From the NCBI RefSeq assembly GCF_028550395.1, contig NZ_JAQQKW010000003.1:186001-250000 (forward strand): 64,000 bases of DNA, read 5' to 3'. This document shows, in pieces, positions 9,494 through 18,474 of the stretch (position 1 is the first letter of the stretch; the number at the start of each line of letters is the position of its first letter). Source of the stretch: Asticcacaulis currens (GTDB taxonomy: Bacteria; Pseudomonadota; Alphaproteobacteria; Caulobacterales; Caulobacteraceae). Below the pieces are notes generated by a model. That model saw only the letters and a program-made list of their open reading frames with translations. It was not told the DNA's origin and did no database searches. A program made the translations under genes and the position numbers.

Positions 9494-10513
9494 TTACTTC
9501 TTCTCAGGCGTCGTCGGTGCCGGCGGCGTGCGCTTGATGCCCGCCTTTTCGCCCGGCTTCATAAACTTGACCAGAACGCGCTGACCGATCAGCAGCGGCG
9601 CGGCATCGGCGGTGACCACGACTTCGACGACGCGTTCATCCGAGGCTTCGTTGCCGCTGTCGGACAACAGCTTGCGCGAGCCGAAGGTCGCGGCCATGCG
9701 CTTCACCGAGCCGACATAGACCTTGGTCTGATCGGTTTCCGGCACGATCTCGACCTCTTGCCCCGGCTTGACGTCGGGGATGGAGCTTTCGACGATTTCC
9801 GAACGCACGATGCGTTCGGCATTGGCCGGGACCAGCTGGAACATGGTCGAAACGTTCAGGGTCGACGTCCCCGAACCGGGGTTGGCGAAACGACGGATGA
9901 TGCGGCCATCCATCGGGGCGCGCACATAGGTCTGTTCCAGATCGAAATTGGCCTGCGCCAGGGCGGCCTGCGCCGATTGCACCGACGCCTGTTGCGCCGC
10001 CAGACGCGCCTCGGCCTCACGGATCAGGTCGGCCTGCGCGTCGAGCTTCTGACCGGCGACGAAATTGGTCGCGGCCAGCTTCTGATAGCGGGCATATTCC
10101 CGCTTGGCGGTGTCGATATTGACCTCGGTCAGGCGCATGGCGGCCTGTGCCTCAACGACATTGGCGCGGGCGCGCTGCACGGCCAGTTGCGCCGTGTCGG
10201 CTTCCTGACGGGCCAGAACCTGCCCCTTTTTCACGTCGTCGCCTTCCTGGACCAGCACCTCGTGCACGACGCCGGCGCGGCGGGCGGCGACTTCGATGAC
10301 GCCGCCTTCGACGTCGGCCTTACCGTTGGCGATGGCCGCATAGGGCGAGACGATGGGCTTGGCCGCCGCCGCTTCGCCCTTTTTGGCGTCCTTGCCACCG
10401 GGGGCCGGAGGGTTACAAGCCGCCAGGCTGAGGATGGCCGGGGCCGCCAGAAGGAGGAGCAGTGCCTTTGACGGGCGTTTGCGGGTCGGGAGGGAGGAAG
10501 GAGAGGTGCGCAT
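9494..10513 (-). CDS. Periplasmic membrane fusion (HlyD/DevB-like) lipoprotein of an ABC exporter
   Basis: A 339-residue adaptor with a signal peptide ending in the lipobox LSLAAC (Cys33 would be lipidated). It is followed by a lipoyl-like half (GVVHEVLVQEGDDVKKGQVLARQ), a long coiled coil rich in Ala/Gln (residues ~110-200), the second lipoyl half (VRAPMDGRIIRRFANPGS) and a beta-barrel domain. It bridges the inner-membrane ABC pump below to an outer-membrane channel, which is not encoded here. Last gene of a three-gene minus-strand operon, 17 bp after the ATPase gene. Confidence 0.85.
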   Translation of the reverse strand: MRTSPSSLPTRKRPSKALLLLLAAPAILSLAACNPPAPGGKDAKKGEAAAAKPIVSPYAAIANGKADVEGGVIEVAARRAGVVHEVLVQEGDDVKKGQVLARQEADTAQLAVQRARANVVEAQAAMRLTEVNIDTAKREYARYQKLAATNFVAGQKLDAQADLIREAEARLAAQQASVQSAQAALAQANFDLEQTYVRAPMDGRIIRRFANPGSGTSTLNVSTMFQLVPANAERIVRSEIVESSIPDVKPGQEVEIVPETDQTKVYVGSVKRMAATFGSRKLLSDSGNEASDERVVEVVVTADAAPLLIGQRVLVKFMKPGEKAGIKRTPPAPTTPEKK

Positions 10514-10530
10514 GGTATATCGTTCTCTGA

Positions 10531-11262
10531 TCAGGCGTGGGGGGCGGAAGGCGGAACGTCTTCAGGCCTGTTGACAAAGGTGTCGCTGAGGATCTGGCCG
10601 TCTTCCATATGAATAACACGGTCGGCATAGGCTTCGAGTCGCGGGTCGTGGGTCACCACAATGACCGCGGCGCCGTGCTCCTTGGCTGCCCGGTGCAAGA
10701 GCTTGATGACCACCTGCCCGGACACGGAGTCCAGAGCCGAGGTCGGTTCGTCGGCAAACAGCAACTGCGGGTTCTTGGAAAGCGCGCGGGCGATGGCGAC
10801 GCGCTGCTTTTCGCCGCCGGACAGGGCCGAAGGCGTCTGCTTCAGACGCTTGTCGAGACCCACCTCGGTCAGGGCCTGAACCGCGCGCTTTTTCGCCTCG
10901 CCCTTTTTCACCTTGCAGTATTTGAGCACCTGCTCGACCTGCTGGGTGGCATTGAGCGCGGGGAAGAGGTTGAAGCCCTGAAAGATGAAGCCGCAGTGAT
11001 CGAGACGAAACTGGTCGATCTTGGCCTTTTTCTTCTTCCACAGGCTTTCACCCAACGCGATCACTTCGCCTTCGTCAGGCTTCATCAGGCCCGACAGGGC
11101 AGCAATCAGGGTCGATTTACCCGATCCCGACGGCCCCATGACCATGGTTACCTGACCATGATAAGCGGTGAAATTCACTTCCTTGAGCACCGGCTGCTTG
11201 ATCTTGCCGATCTTGTAGCTCTTGGTCAGCCCTTTGGCTTCGATAGCAAGTTTTCCGGTCAT
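10531..11262 (-). CDS. ABC transporter ATP-binding protein (LolD/DevA-like)
   Basis: A 243-residue nucleotide-binding subunit with Walker A GPSGSGKST (residues ~43-51), a Q-loop (FIFQGFNLFPAL), signature LSGGEKQRVAIARAL, Walker B LLFADEPTSALD and the switch histidine in VVTHDPR. This is the MacB/LolD branch, which pairs with FtsX-type permeases. The ATG at 11262 overlaps the permease stop by 4 bp (ATGA). An 18-residue insert after Walker B, typical of some subfamilies, is absent. Confidence 0.9.
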   Translation of the reverse strand: MTGKLAIEAKGLTKSYKIGKIKQPVLKEVNFTAYHGQVTMVMGPSGSGKSTLIAALSGLMKPDEGEVIALGESLWKKKKAKIDQFRLDHCGFIFQGFNLFPALNATQQVEQVLKYCKVKKGEAKKRAVQALTEVGLDKRLKQTPSALSGGEKQRVAIARALSKNPQLLFADEPTSALDSVSGQVVIKLLHRAAKEHGAAVIVVTHDPRLEAYADRVIHMEDGQILSDTFVNRPEDVPPSAPHA

Positions 11263-12389
11263 CGCAGCAGATCCGCAGGTTGGCTCTTCTTGAGCACGCC
11301 AAGCGACAGAAGGCCGGAAATGACGGCGATCGTCAGCAACATGATGGCGATGGTGATGATCGACCACAGGGGATAGAACATGGTCAGGCCCACCGCATTG
11401 GCCAGCGCGGTCACGCCCACCAGCAAGATACCCGTCATCAGCAGGCCCGCGACCCCGACCCAGAAGCTCAGCTCCATGATAATCAGGTTAAGGTTGCCCA
11501 TCGACACTCCCAGTGCCCGCAGCGACGCGAACTCTTTGATATTGGCCAGAATAGCCCCCTGTAGCGTCTGCCAGGTGATGACAACCCCGATGAAAACACC
11601 GACGATCAGCATAAAGCCCAGCATGATGACGATAAAGGATTCCTTGAACATCTCGGCCTGATTTTCGCGGGCCAGATCTTCTCGGGTCCAGGCGCGGAAC
11701 TGCTTGTTACCCATGTCGTTCAACTCCTTGGCCACGATCGCCGCCCGCGCAGGATCGCGCAGCTTGACCAGAAGCGAACCGACGCGCGGCCCTTCGTCAT
11801 AAAGATTGAGGAGCTTGGCCGTCTGACGCGACATGAAGACCATCGAGTTGAACAGGCTGGGATAGTTGGTGATGGTAGCGCGCACATTGACCGTGCGGCC
11901 GTTCATCTGCGCCTTATCGCCAACCTTGACCCCCAGCTTGGCCAGAGAGGTGGCATCGACGACGACCGAATAAGGTTCCTGAAGCGCCAGAATGACGTCT
12001 TCGGGGAAATCGTTCGGCAGGGTCACCGCGCCCGCAATGGGGTCTACAATAATGACCTGTACGCCGTCGCGCTTGGCCGACTGCCCCGGCGAGGGGAAGT
12101 TCGCCCACATTGCCCAGCGCTGGGTATAGGGCATGACCTCCACTACTTCGGGGTGCTGATAAAGGGTCGGGATATTGCGGCGCGGCTGGCTTGAGCCAAA
12201 ACCCTGCGAGTCGGGCGGCAGCACCATGAGGTCGGCGGGCGAACGGTCGATGGTCGCGGTAAAGTTCTTACCGATCCCCATGAACATGCCGACCAGCGAC
12301 AGCACTAGCAGACCCGCCACAGCCAGCGCTATGACTGCGGCCATGTAGCGCCGCCATTCATAGATAAGCGTAGATAGAGCCAAAGACAT
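11259..12389 (-). CDS. FtsX-fold ABC transporter permease (DevC-like)
   Basis: A 376-residue inner-membrane permease with one N-terminal helix (residues ~17-43), a periplasmic MacB-PCD-like domain (about 44-255) and three C-terminal helices (about 265-372). This is the MacB/DevC topology. With the ATPase and the lipoprotein adaptor it makes a tripartite exporter. The DevBCA family exports glycolipids or other lipophilic compounds in cyanobacteria; the substrate here is unknown. It is the first gene of the operon and diverges from the flagellar operon. The start at 12389 avoids an implausible 51-residue charged extension. Confidence 0.85.
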   Translation of the reverse strand: MSLALSTLIYEWRRYMAAVIALAVAGLLVLSLVGMFMGIGKNFTATIDRSPADLMVLPPDSQGFGSSQPRRNIPTLYQHPEVVEVMPYTQRWAMWANFPSPGQSAKRDGVQVIIVDPIAGAVTLPNDFPEDVILALQEPYSVVVDATSLAKLGVKVGDKAQMNGRTVNVRATITNYPSLFNSMVFMSRQTAKLLNLYDEGPRVGSLLVKLRDPARAAIVAKELNDMGNKQFRAWTREDLARENQAEMFKESFIVIMLGFMLIVGVFIGVVITWQTLQGAILANIKEFASLRALGVSMGNLNLIIMELSFWVGVAGLLMTGILLVGVTALANAVGLTMFYPLWSIITIAIMLLTIAVISGLLSLGVLKKSQPADLLR

Positions 12390-12752
12390 ATAAAAGTTTC
12401 CCCAGGCGACGGGCGGCGAGCGGATATCTCCGGCCCCTTGCGCGCCTAAATCAGATGAGAAACGACCGCCCTTCCGGCACCCGTGCCGGACGTGCCCCGC
12501 CCTCTTCGTCCTAACATCGTTAGTTTCATCCTCCACGTCCAATTAATTCCACGTAACGAAAGCGAAAGCACCGGGCGGATACATCGCGGCGCGCAGCGCT
12601 TAAGGCACTTTTTGCCGCCTGCACCGCCCAGCCACGCCCATCTTCCGTTTTTACCCAACAAATTCAGTATATTGAATTTTTCACCCGACTGGCATGGCTC
12701 TTGCTTCTTCAAAAACATGGTTAATGCCCGCCGTCGCTGAAGGAGGCCGACA
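12390..12752. other. Divergent control region between the ABC export operon and flgF
   Basis: 363 bp without a convincing gene. It holds the sigma-54 promoter of the flagellar operon at 12690-12705 and must contain the promoter of the leftward ABC operon, which was not recognised. A strong AAGGAGG ribosome site lies just before flgF. Confidence 0.6.
12690..12705 (+). promoter_or_regulatory. Sigma-54 (-24/-12) promoter of flgFGAH
   Basis: TGGCATGGCTCTTGCT matches the RpoN consensus TGGCAC-N5-TTGCW, with the invariant GG and GC exactly 10 bases apart. The flgF ATG is about 50 bases downstream. Late flagellar operons of Caulobacter use this promoter type with the activator FlbD. No enhancer site was assigned here. 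Confidence 0.75.
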
Positions 12753-13502
12753 ATGGATAATGTGAGCTATGTCGCCCTGTCGCGTCAGTTGGTTCTGCGC
12801 CGCGAACTGGACGTAACGGCCAACAATCTGGCCAACATGAACACCAATGGCTACAAGTTCGAGCAGTTGCTGATCGAACCCGAAGAGGGCCGCCCCGCCT
12901 ACAACCTGCCGATCAAGGCCCCGGCCAATTTTGCCTATGACAAGGGCGTCGGGCGCGACTTTTCGCAAGGGGCCCTGACCCCGACGGGCGGGGATTACGA
13001 CGTGGCCATCGAAGGCGAAGGGGCGTTTTTCGTCATTAACGGCGCCAATGGCCCGCTCTATACCCGCGACGGTGCCTTTACCGTGTCGCCGCAGGGCGTG
13101 CTGGTCACCGGTGACGGCCTGCCCGTGCAGGGCGACGGCGGCGAAATCCGCCTCAACCCCGAATTCGGTGCCCCCTCCATCTCCGCTGACGGCGTGGTCT
13201 CGCAACGCAGCACCGACGGCTCGATCCGCATTGGCAAGATCAATGTGGTGCGATTCGCCAGCCTGTCGGCCCTGCAAAAACAAGGCGATAATCGTTTCCG
13301 CGCCACCACCAACACCCCGCCCGACCCGGCCACCGATGTGCGCCTGCGGCAGGGGATGATCGAAAATTCAAACGTCAACGCCCTGAGCGAAGTCACCCGA
13401 CTGGTCGAAATCAACCGCGCCTATGCCTCGGTCAGCAAGATCATCGAACAACAGGCCGAACTGAACCGCAGCGCCGTCGAGCGCTTGGGTAAGGCGGCTT
13501 AA
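12753..13502 (+). CDS. flgF: Flagellar basal-body (proximal) rod protein FlgF
   Basis: A 249-residue axial protein exported through the flagellar type III apparatus. The N-terminal D0 motif (SRQLVLRRELDVTANNLANMNTNGYK, read here in parts) has the ANNLANMNT signature of rod/hook proteins. The C-terminal helix NSNVNALSEVTRLVEINRAYASVSKIIEQQ is the Flg_bbr_C region. There is no cleavable signal, as expected. It is the first gene of the flgF-flgG-flgA-flgH operon and is preceded by an excellent AAGGAGG site and a sigma-54 promoter. Confidence 0.93.
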   Translation: MDNVSYVALSRQLVLRRELDVTANNLANMNTNGYKFEQLLIEPEEGRPAYNLPIKAPANFAYDKGVGRDFSQGALTPTGGDYDVAIEGEGAFFVINGANGPLYTRDGAFTVSPQGVLVTGDGLPVQGDGGEIRLNPEFGAPSISADGVVSQRSTDGSIRIGKINVVRFASLSALQKQGDNRFRATTNTPPDPATDVRLRQGMIENSNVNALSEVTRLVEINRAYASVSKIIEQQAELNRSAVERLGKAA

Positions 13503-13514
13503 GGAGTATAACCC

Positions 13515-14303
13515 ATGCGTGCTTTGAGAACCGCCACCACCGGCATGTCGGCTCAGCAGCTCAATGTCGATACCATCTCGCACAACATCGCCAACATGAA
13601 CACGGTCGGCTTCAAGAAGCAGCGGGCCGAGTTTCAGGACCTGCTGTATCAGAATGTCGAGCGCATGGGCGCGCAGTCGTCAGAGGCCGGCACGGTCGTG
13701 CCCACCGGTATTCAGGTCGGCGGGGGTGTGAAGACCGGCAGCGTCTATCGCATCCTGACGCAGGGCTCACCCACCCGTACCGACAATCCTTACGACATCA
13801 TGGTCGATGGCCGCGGCTATTTTCAGGTGCTGATGCCGTCGGGCGAAACCGCCTATACCCGTGCCGGGAACTTTGCCGTCAACGATCAGGGGCAACTGGT
13901 CACCGATGACGGTTACCTGGTTCAGCCGCAGATCACCCTGCCGCAGGACAGCAAGGAAGTGACCATTTCCAAGACCGGTCAGGTCTCGGTCACGCAGGAC
14001 GGGGTCACGGCCCCCACTGTGGTCGGTCAGCTTCAGATCGCCAGTTTCTTCAACGAAGCAGGCCTCGATGCCATCGGCGACAACCTGTTTCTGGAGTCCG
14101 GTGCGTCGGGTGCGGCCAATATCGGCACGCCGGGCAGTGTCGGCTTCGGCACCCTGATGCAGGGCTATACCGAAGCCTCCAACGTCGATGCGGTGTCGGA
14201 AATCACCTCCCTGATCGTCGCGCAGCGCGCCTACGAAATGAATTCGAAGGTCATCAAGACCGCCGACGACATGCTGTCGGTGACCAGCAACCTCCGCAGC
14301 TGA
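13515..14303 (+). CDS. flgG: Flagellar distal rod protein FlgG
   Basis: A 262-residue protein of the distal rod, the part crossing the peptidoglycan and outer-membrane rings. The N-terminus MRALRTATTGMSAQQLNVD with SHNIANMNTVGFKKQRAEFQDLLYQ is diagnostic for FlgG. The C-terminus EASNVDAVSEITSLIVAQRAYEMNSKVIKTADDML is nearly invariant in the family (both motifs quoted in pieces of the real protein). It lies 12 bp after flgF with its own AAGGAG site. Confidence 0.96.
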   Translation: MRALRTATTGMSAQQLNVDTISHNIANMNTVGFKKQRAEFQDLLYQNVERMGAQSSEAGTVVPTGIQVGGGVKTGSVYRILTQGSPTRTDNPYDIMVDGRGYFQVLMPSGETAYTRAGNFAVNDQGQLVTDDGYLVQPQITLPQDSKEVTISKTGQVSVTQDGVTAPTVVGQLQIASFFNEAGLDAIGDNLFLESGASGAANIGTPGSVGFGTLMQGYTEASNVDAVSEITSLIVAQRAYEMNSKVIKTADDMLSVTSNLRS

Positions 14304-14315
14304 TAGGGGCCACCC

Positions 14316-15092
14316 ATGCACCGTTCGGTCTATATGCTGATGCTGACCGGGGCCGCGGCCCTCAGCCTGCTCGGACTTACCGCCGCCCCCGTTCAGGCGC
14401 AGGACACACTGGTTCTGAAGGCGCAGGTGACCGATGGCGACGGTCGGATCACGCTGGGCGACCTGTTCGACAATGCGGGCCCCGCTGCCGATGTGGTGGT
14501 GGGCACACGCGTCGGGCCCAGCGCTGTCCTCGATGCCGGTGAGGTGCAGGCCCGGGCGCGTCAGGCCGGTCAGTCCTGGCCCAATCCGCAGGGGCTGCGC
14601 CGCATTATCGTCAGCGCCGGGGCCGATGGGGAGTCTGCGACGCAGATCCGCGCCGAGGCCGGGCGCACCAAGGAGGTTCTGGTCTTCACCCGCGCCCTCA
14701 GCGCCGGGGAGATCGTGGCGCCGACCGACATCGCCTGGCAGCCGGTGCAGGCGCATCTGACCGGCGGCAGCCTGATCAGCGATCCCGAAACCGCCATCGG
14801 CAAGACGGTGCGTACACCCGTGCGCGAAGGGGGCGTCGTGCGCCCCGGCGACCTGACCGCCCCGGTGGTGGTGAAGCGCACCGAAATGGTCAAGGTCAAC
14901 TGGCAGCTCAACGGCATCAGCCTGTCCATGACCGGCCCGGCCCAGAAGGACGGCGCGATCGGCGACCTGATCCTTGTGCAGAACCCGCAGTCGAAAAAGC
15001 TCATCGAGGCCGTCGTCACCGGTCCGGGCAGCGCCGCCGCCGGCGACACGGCCCAAAACCTGCGCGCCCGCGCCCTCTATTCCTCCCGTTAA
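14316..15092 (+). CDS. flgA: Flagellar P-ring assembly chaperone FlgA
   Basis: A 258-residue secreted protein. A signal peptide with a long Ala/Leu core ends near residue 27 (APVQAQD). The C-terminal SAF domain runs from about residue 125 (TRALSAGEIVAPTDIAW) to the end, with VREGGVVRPGDLTAP and a late ARALYSSR. FlgA binds P-ring protein FlgI in the periplasm and promotes its polymerisation around the rod. flgI itself is not in this window. It lies 12 bp after flgG in the same operon. Confidence 0.88.
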   Translation: MHRSVYMLMLTGAAALSLLGLTAAPVQAQDTLVLKAQVTDGDGRITLGDLFDNAGPAADVVVGTRVGPSAVLDAGEVQARARQAGQSWPNPQGLRRIIVSAGADGESATQIRAEAGRTKEVLVFTRALSAGEIVAPTDIAWQPVQAHLTGGSLISDPETAIGKTVRTPVREGGVVRPGDLTAPVVVKRTEMVKVNWQLNGISLSMTGPAQKDGAIGDLILVQNPQSKKLIEAVVTGPGSAAAGDTAQNLRARALYSSR

Positions 15093-15101
15093 GGCAGACC
15101 C

Positions 15102-15830
15102 ATGCGTTTCCCCGTTCTTGTCACCGTTGCTGCCCTGTCTGCCGCCGCCCTGTCGGGTTGCGCCAGCGTCAACGAAGCCGTCAACGGCCCGTCCCTGCAA
15201 CCTATGGGCTATCCGGCACAACTGGTGCCGCAGCAGCAGATCTATGCCACGCCGGAATCGACCTCGGCCTCGGCCAATTCGCTGTGGCGCACGGGGGCCA
15301 AGGCCTTCTTCAAGGACCAGCGCGCCCGCCACGTCGGCGACATCCTGACCGTAACCATCGACATCGACGACAAGGCGCAGACCCAGAACACCACCTCACG
15401 CAAGCGTGACGGCAAATACAGCGGGGCCATCCCCAAGGTGTTCGGTCTGGAATCGTCTCTTGGGAAAATTCTGCCCAGTGAGTACAATCCTTCGTCTGGC
15501 CTGTCGAACAACTCCTCCACCGAATTTTCCGGCAGCGGCAGCGTCAACCGCTCGGAAAAGATCTCGCTCACCGTCGCCGCCATCGTCACCGGCGTGCTGC
15601 CCAACGGCAATCTGATCATTCAGGGCTCTCAGGAGGTGCGCACCGACCGCGAGGTGCGCGAACTGATCGTCTCCGGCATCGTCAATCCGCAGGACATCTC
15701 CTCGGCCAATATCATCAAGCATACGCAACTGGCCGAAGCGCGCATCTCCTATGGCGGGCGCGGCGACGTCAGCCGCATGATGGCCGCACCGGCGACGCAA
15801 AACCTGATGGAAAAGTTTTCACCGTTTTAA
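15102..15830 (+). CDS. flgH: Flagellar L-ring lipoprotein FlgH
   Basis: A 242-residue outer-membrane lipoprotein forming the L-ring. The signal ends in the lipobox ALSGCAS (Cys near residue 20). Family landmarks are SLWRTGAKAFFKDQRARHVGDILTVTIDI and VLPNGNLIIQGSQEVR, followed by LIVSGIVNPQDISSANIIKHTQLAEARISYGGRG (each read as separate motifs). The first ~60 residues are variable, as usual. It is the last gene of the operon, and no clear terminator follows. Confidence 0.95.
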   Translation: MRFPVLVTVAALSAAALSGCASVNEAVNGPSLQPMGYPAQLVPQQQIYATPESTSASANSLWRTGAKAFFKDQRARHVGDILTVTIDIDDKAQTQNTTSRKRDGKYSGAIPKVFGLESSLGKILPSEYNPSSGLSNNSSTEFSGSGSVNRSEKISLTVAAIVTGVLPNGNLIIQGSQEVRTDREVRELIVSGIVNPQDISSANIIKHTQLAEARISYGGRGDVSRMMAAPATQNLMEKFSPF

Positions 15831-15969
15831 TTGGGATGCGCCGACATGCCGCTACAGCGCCGCCTCTGACTATAGTGGCGGCGCGGAGGTGACGGGCTTG
15901 GCCGGACGGCGAATTTAAGCGCATTTTGACATTTCGGTGTTAGGGTCAGGGGCTCGCTACTGGACGCCC

Positions 15970-17283
15970 ATGCCCGCCATCCCCGCCTACGAACGCGACG
16001 ACTATGTGCGCCCGTCCCCCGCCAAGGGGCCGGGAGGCGCAAACGAAACGCCGGAACCGCCGCTGAGCGGCCCGGCCCTGGTCATTTTTCGCCTCGAAGC
16101 TCTGCTGGCGGCCTTCTGCGTCTTCATGTTTTCCGAAGCCCTGTGGGCGCCGCTATTTGCCCCCAATCAGGAAAACGGTGGCGAAGTGTCGTGGATGCGC
16201 CTTTTGTGGTTGCCCGTCTATGGACTGACCCTGCTGCTCAGCCTGATCCGCGCCCACCGTTTCCTGCGCATTCTGCCCGCTCTGGGTATGGGTGCGGCGC
16301 TGGTGGCCCTGTGCTATGCCTCCGGCTGGTGGTCGATAAATCCGGAGGTGACGAGCCGCCGCTCACTGGCGCTGGCCTTCACCATTCTCTTCGGCCTCTA
16401 TTTGGGGGCGCGTTTCAAGGGCAGCGACCTGACGCAAATCGTCGGCGGCACCTTCTCCGTACTGGCCGTCGGCAGTATTCTGGCCGCCCTCTTCTACCCC
16501 GCCATGGGCGTGCATCACGACATCAATGCCGGGGCATGGCGCGGCCTGTGGCACGAAAAGAACCAGATGGCGGCCCTGATGACCTTCGGCTTTGTGGCCT
16601 GCTGCGCCAGCGCCTTCACCCTGCCGCAGCGGCGCGGCCTGTGGATCGGGGCGGCGGCCCTGATCTTCTTCCTGATTATCATGTCGCGCTCAAAGACTTC
16701 GCTGCTGGCCTGTTTGCTGGCGCTGGCGGCAATGCCGGTCCTTTCGGCATTACGCAGCGGCGGGGTACGCGGCGTACTATTTGTCTGGGGCGCGGCCACC
16801 TGTGCGCTGATCGGCGGCGCGGTCTTTTTTGTGATGCCGGAAGCGGTGTTCAAGGCACTGGGCAAGGACCCGACGCTGACTGGGCGCACGGCCATCTGGG
16901 ACTCCTTATTACGGCTCTCGGATCAGCGGCCGTGGCTCGGCTATGGCTATAAGGCCTTCTGGGGCCCGGACTCCATCCCCAACCAGATCGTCAAGAAGGA
17001 GACGCACTGGGACGTGCCGTCGGCGCACAATGGCTGGCTGGACCTGCTGGTGCAACTGGGCTGGGTGGGGGTGATCCTGTTCGCGGCCTGTCTGGCGGCG
17101 ACCTTTTTCTGCGGCGTGTTCCGCTTCGCGCGGGTCCGCGACGGTTATTTCTCAGTGCTGAGCCTGTGCATCTTCAGCTTCCTGATCCTGTCCGAAAGCT
17201 TCATCCTGGGGCAGAACAACCTGATCTTTGTACTGTTTATCTGCGCCATGGCCCGACTCACGGCTAACCGGATGGAACCTTGA
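15970..17283 (+). CDS. O-antigen ligase / Wzy-like membrane protein
   Basis: About 437 residues with ten or more transmembrane helices and the O-antigen ligase (Wzy_C) signature. A large loop late in the protein contains WLGYGYKAFWG and SAHNGWLDLLVQLGWVGV, whose conserved His is needed in WaaL-type ligases. Members join or polymerise undecaprenyl-linked glycans on the periplasmic face. No glycosyltransferases are next to it. An alternative GTG start at 15937 would add 11 residues, and neither start has a good ribosome site. Confidence 0.78.
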   Translation: MPAIPAYERDDYVRPSPAKGPGGANETPEPPLSGPALVIFRLEALLAAFCVFMFSEALWAPLFAPNQENGGEVSWMRLLWLPVYGLTLLLSLIRAHRFLRILPALGMGAALVALCYASGWWSINPEVTSRRSLALAFTILFGLYLGARFKGSDLTQIVGGTFSVLAVGSILAALFYPAMGVHHDINAGAWRGLWHEKNQMAALMTFGFVACCASAFTLPQRRGLWIGAAALIFFLIIMSRSKTSLLACLLALAAMPVLSALRSGGVRGVLFVWGAATCALIGGAVFFVMPEAVFKALGKDPTLTGRTAIWDSLLRLSDQRPWLGYGYKAFWGPDSIPNQIVKKETHWDVPSAHNGWLDLLVQLGWVGVILFAACLAATFFCGVFRFARVRDGYFSVLSLCIFSFLILSESFILGQNNLIFVLFICAMARLTANRMEP

Positions 17284-17290
17284 TCACACC

Positions 17291-17308
17291 TCCCCAGCTT
17301 GCTGGGGT
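17291..17308. terminator. Hairpin between convergent O-antigen-ligase-like gene and pyrD
   Basis: Stem ccccagc / gctgggg with a 2-base loop just after the plus-strand stop, followed by a second small repeat (gcgaaag...ctttcgt). Likely shared terminator region; there is no T run. Confidence 0.45.
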
Positions 17309-17385
17309 ATAGCGACAGCGAAAGTATAGCTTTCGTCAGCGTTGGGACCATCAAGCGAAGCGCCGATGGGGGTGGGGGCCAAAAC

Positions 17386-18474
17386 TTAAGCCGCCGAACC
17401 CACCGCCTGCGAAATATGCGTCAGGCCATCGGCGTGCAGGCGCTGCACCAGATCGCGCTTGATCTCATCAATCAGCCCCGGCCCCTTATAGACCAGCGCC
17501 GAATAGAGCTGCACCAGCGATGCCCCGGCGCGGATCTTGGCGTAAGCATCAGCGCCTGAGGCAATGCCGCCCGCCCCGATCAGGGTCAGCCGCCCCGCCG
17601 CCACCTTATAGGCGCTACGTAAGGCCGAGGTCGAAAGACCGAACAGCGGCGCACCCGACAGCCCGCCCGTTTCCGTCGCAAGGTCAGAGCGCAGAGACAC
17701 CGGCCGCTCGATCGTGGTGTTGGAGACGATCAGCGCATCGAGCCCGTGCGCAATAGTCGCTTCGACCGCATCGGCGATTTCTTCCTCGCTGAGGTCAGGC
17801 GCGATCTTGAGGAAAATCGGATAGTTGTTGCCCGTCACCCGCACCAGATCGGCGCGCGTCGTCGCAATCTGCCCCAGCAGCTCATCGAGGTGCGCCCGCC
17901 CCTGCAAGGCGCGCAGGCCCGGCGTGTTGGGCGAGGAGATGTTGGCGGTAAAATAGGACGACAGGCCCCACAGGCGTTTCAGTCCCGTGACGTAGTCCGC
18001 CATGCGATCCGTGGCGTCCTTATTGGCCCCGATATTGGCCCCCAGCACCGGCGCCGAGGCGCGGCCCTGATAGCGCTCCAGATGGCTGGCAAAGACTTCA
18101 AGCCCCTTGTTGTTGAAGCCCATACGGTTGATTACCGCCTCGTCTTCACTGAGGCGGAACAGACGCGGGCGCGGATTCCCGGCCTGCGGCAGGGGCGTCA
18201 CCGTACCACATTCGACAAAGCCAAACCCGGCGCGGCTCATGGCCAGCGGCACATCGGCATTCTTGTCAAACCCGGCGGCCAGGCCAACGCAGTTGCGCAC
18301 GGCCAGCGTCCCGCCCTTAAAAGCGATGTCCGTGCGCAGCTCCGGCGGATCATAGCTGGAGCGCGGCCCTAAATTAAGTATCTGGCCCGATTTCAGCGCC
18401 AGAATCGTCGCCGCATGGGCGTCTTCGGCCTCCAGAAGATGCAGCGGTTTCAGCGCCAGCCGGTAGAGGTCCAT
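17386..18474 (-). CDS. pyrD: Dihydroorotate dehydrogenase (quinone), class 2
   Basis: A 362-residue FMN enzyme of pyrimidine synthesis that passes electrons from dihydroorotate to the quinone pool at the inner membrane. The N-terminal helix pair (MDLYRLALKPLHLLEAEDAHAATI) that anchors class 2 enzymes is present. The active-site segment FTANISSPNTPGLRALQ carries the catalytic Ser. Substrate-binding motifs include GVNKG-like FNNKGLEVF and ISNTT-like VSNTTIERP. The ATG at 18474 overlaps the stop of the sixA-like gene by one base (TGATG). Convergent with the O-antigen-ligase-like gene. Confidence 0.94.
   Translation of the reverse strand: MDLYRLALKPLHLLEAEDAHAATILALKSGQILNLGPRSSYDPPELRTDIAFKGGTLAVRNCVGLAAGFDKNADVPLAMSRAGFGFVECGTVTPLPQAGNPRPRLFRLSEDEAVINRMGFNNKGLEVFASHLERYQGRASAPVLGANIGANKDATDRMADYVTGLKRLWGLSSYFTANISSPNTPGLRALQGRAHLDELLGQIATTRADLVRVTGNNYPIFLKIAPDLSEEEIADAVEATIAHGLDALIVSNTTIERPVSLRSDLATETGGLSGAPLFGLSTSALRSAYKVAAGRLTLIGAGGIASGADAYAKIRAGASLVQLYSALVYKGPGLIDEIKRDLVQRLHADGLTHISQAVGSAA

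Noticed and set aside
13767-15332. Long open frame on the minus strand across flgG, flgA and flgH
   Set aside because: It opposes three certain flagellar genes, and its Gly/Arg/His/Asp-rich translation is the usual antisense artefact of GC-rich codon bias.
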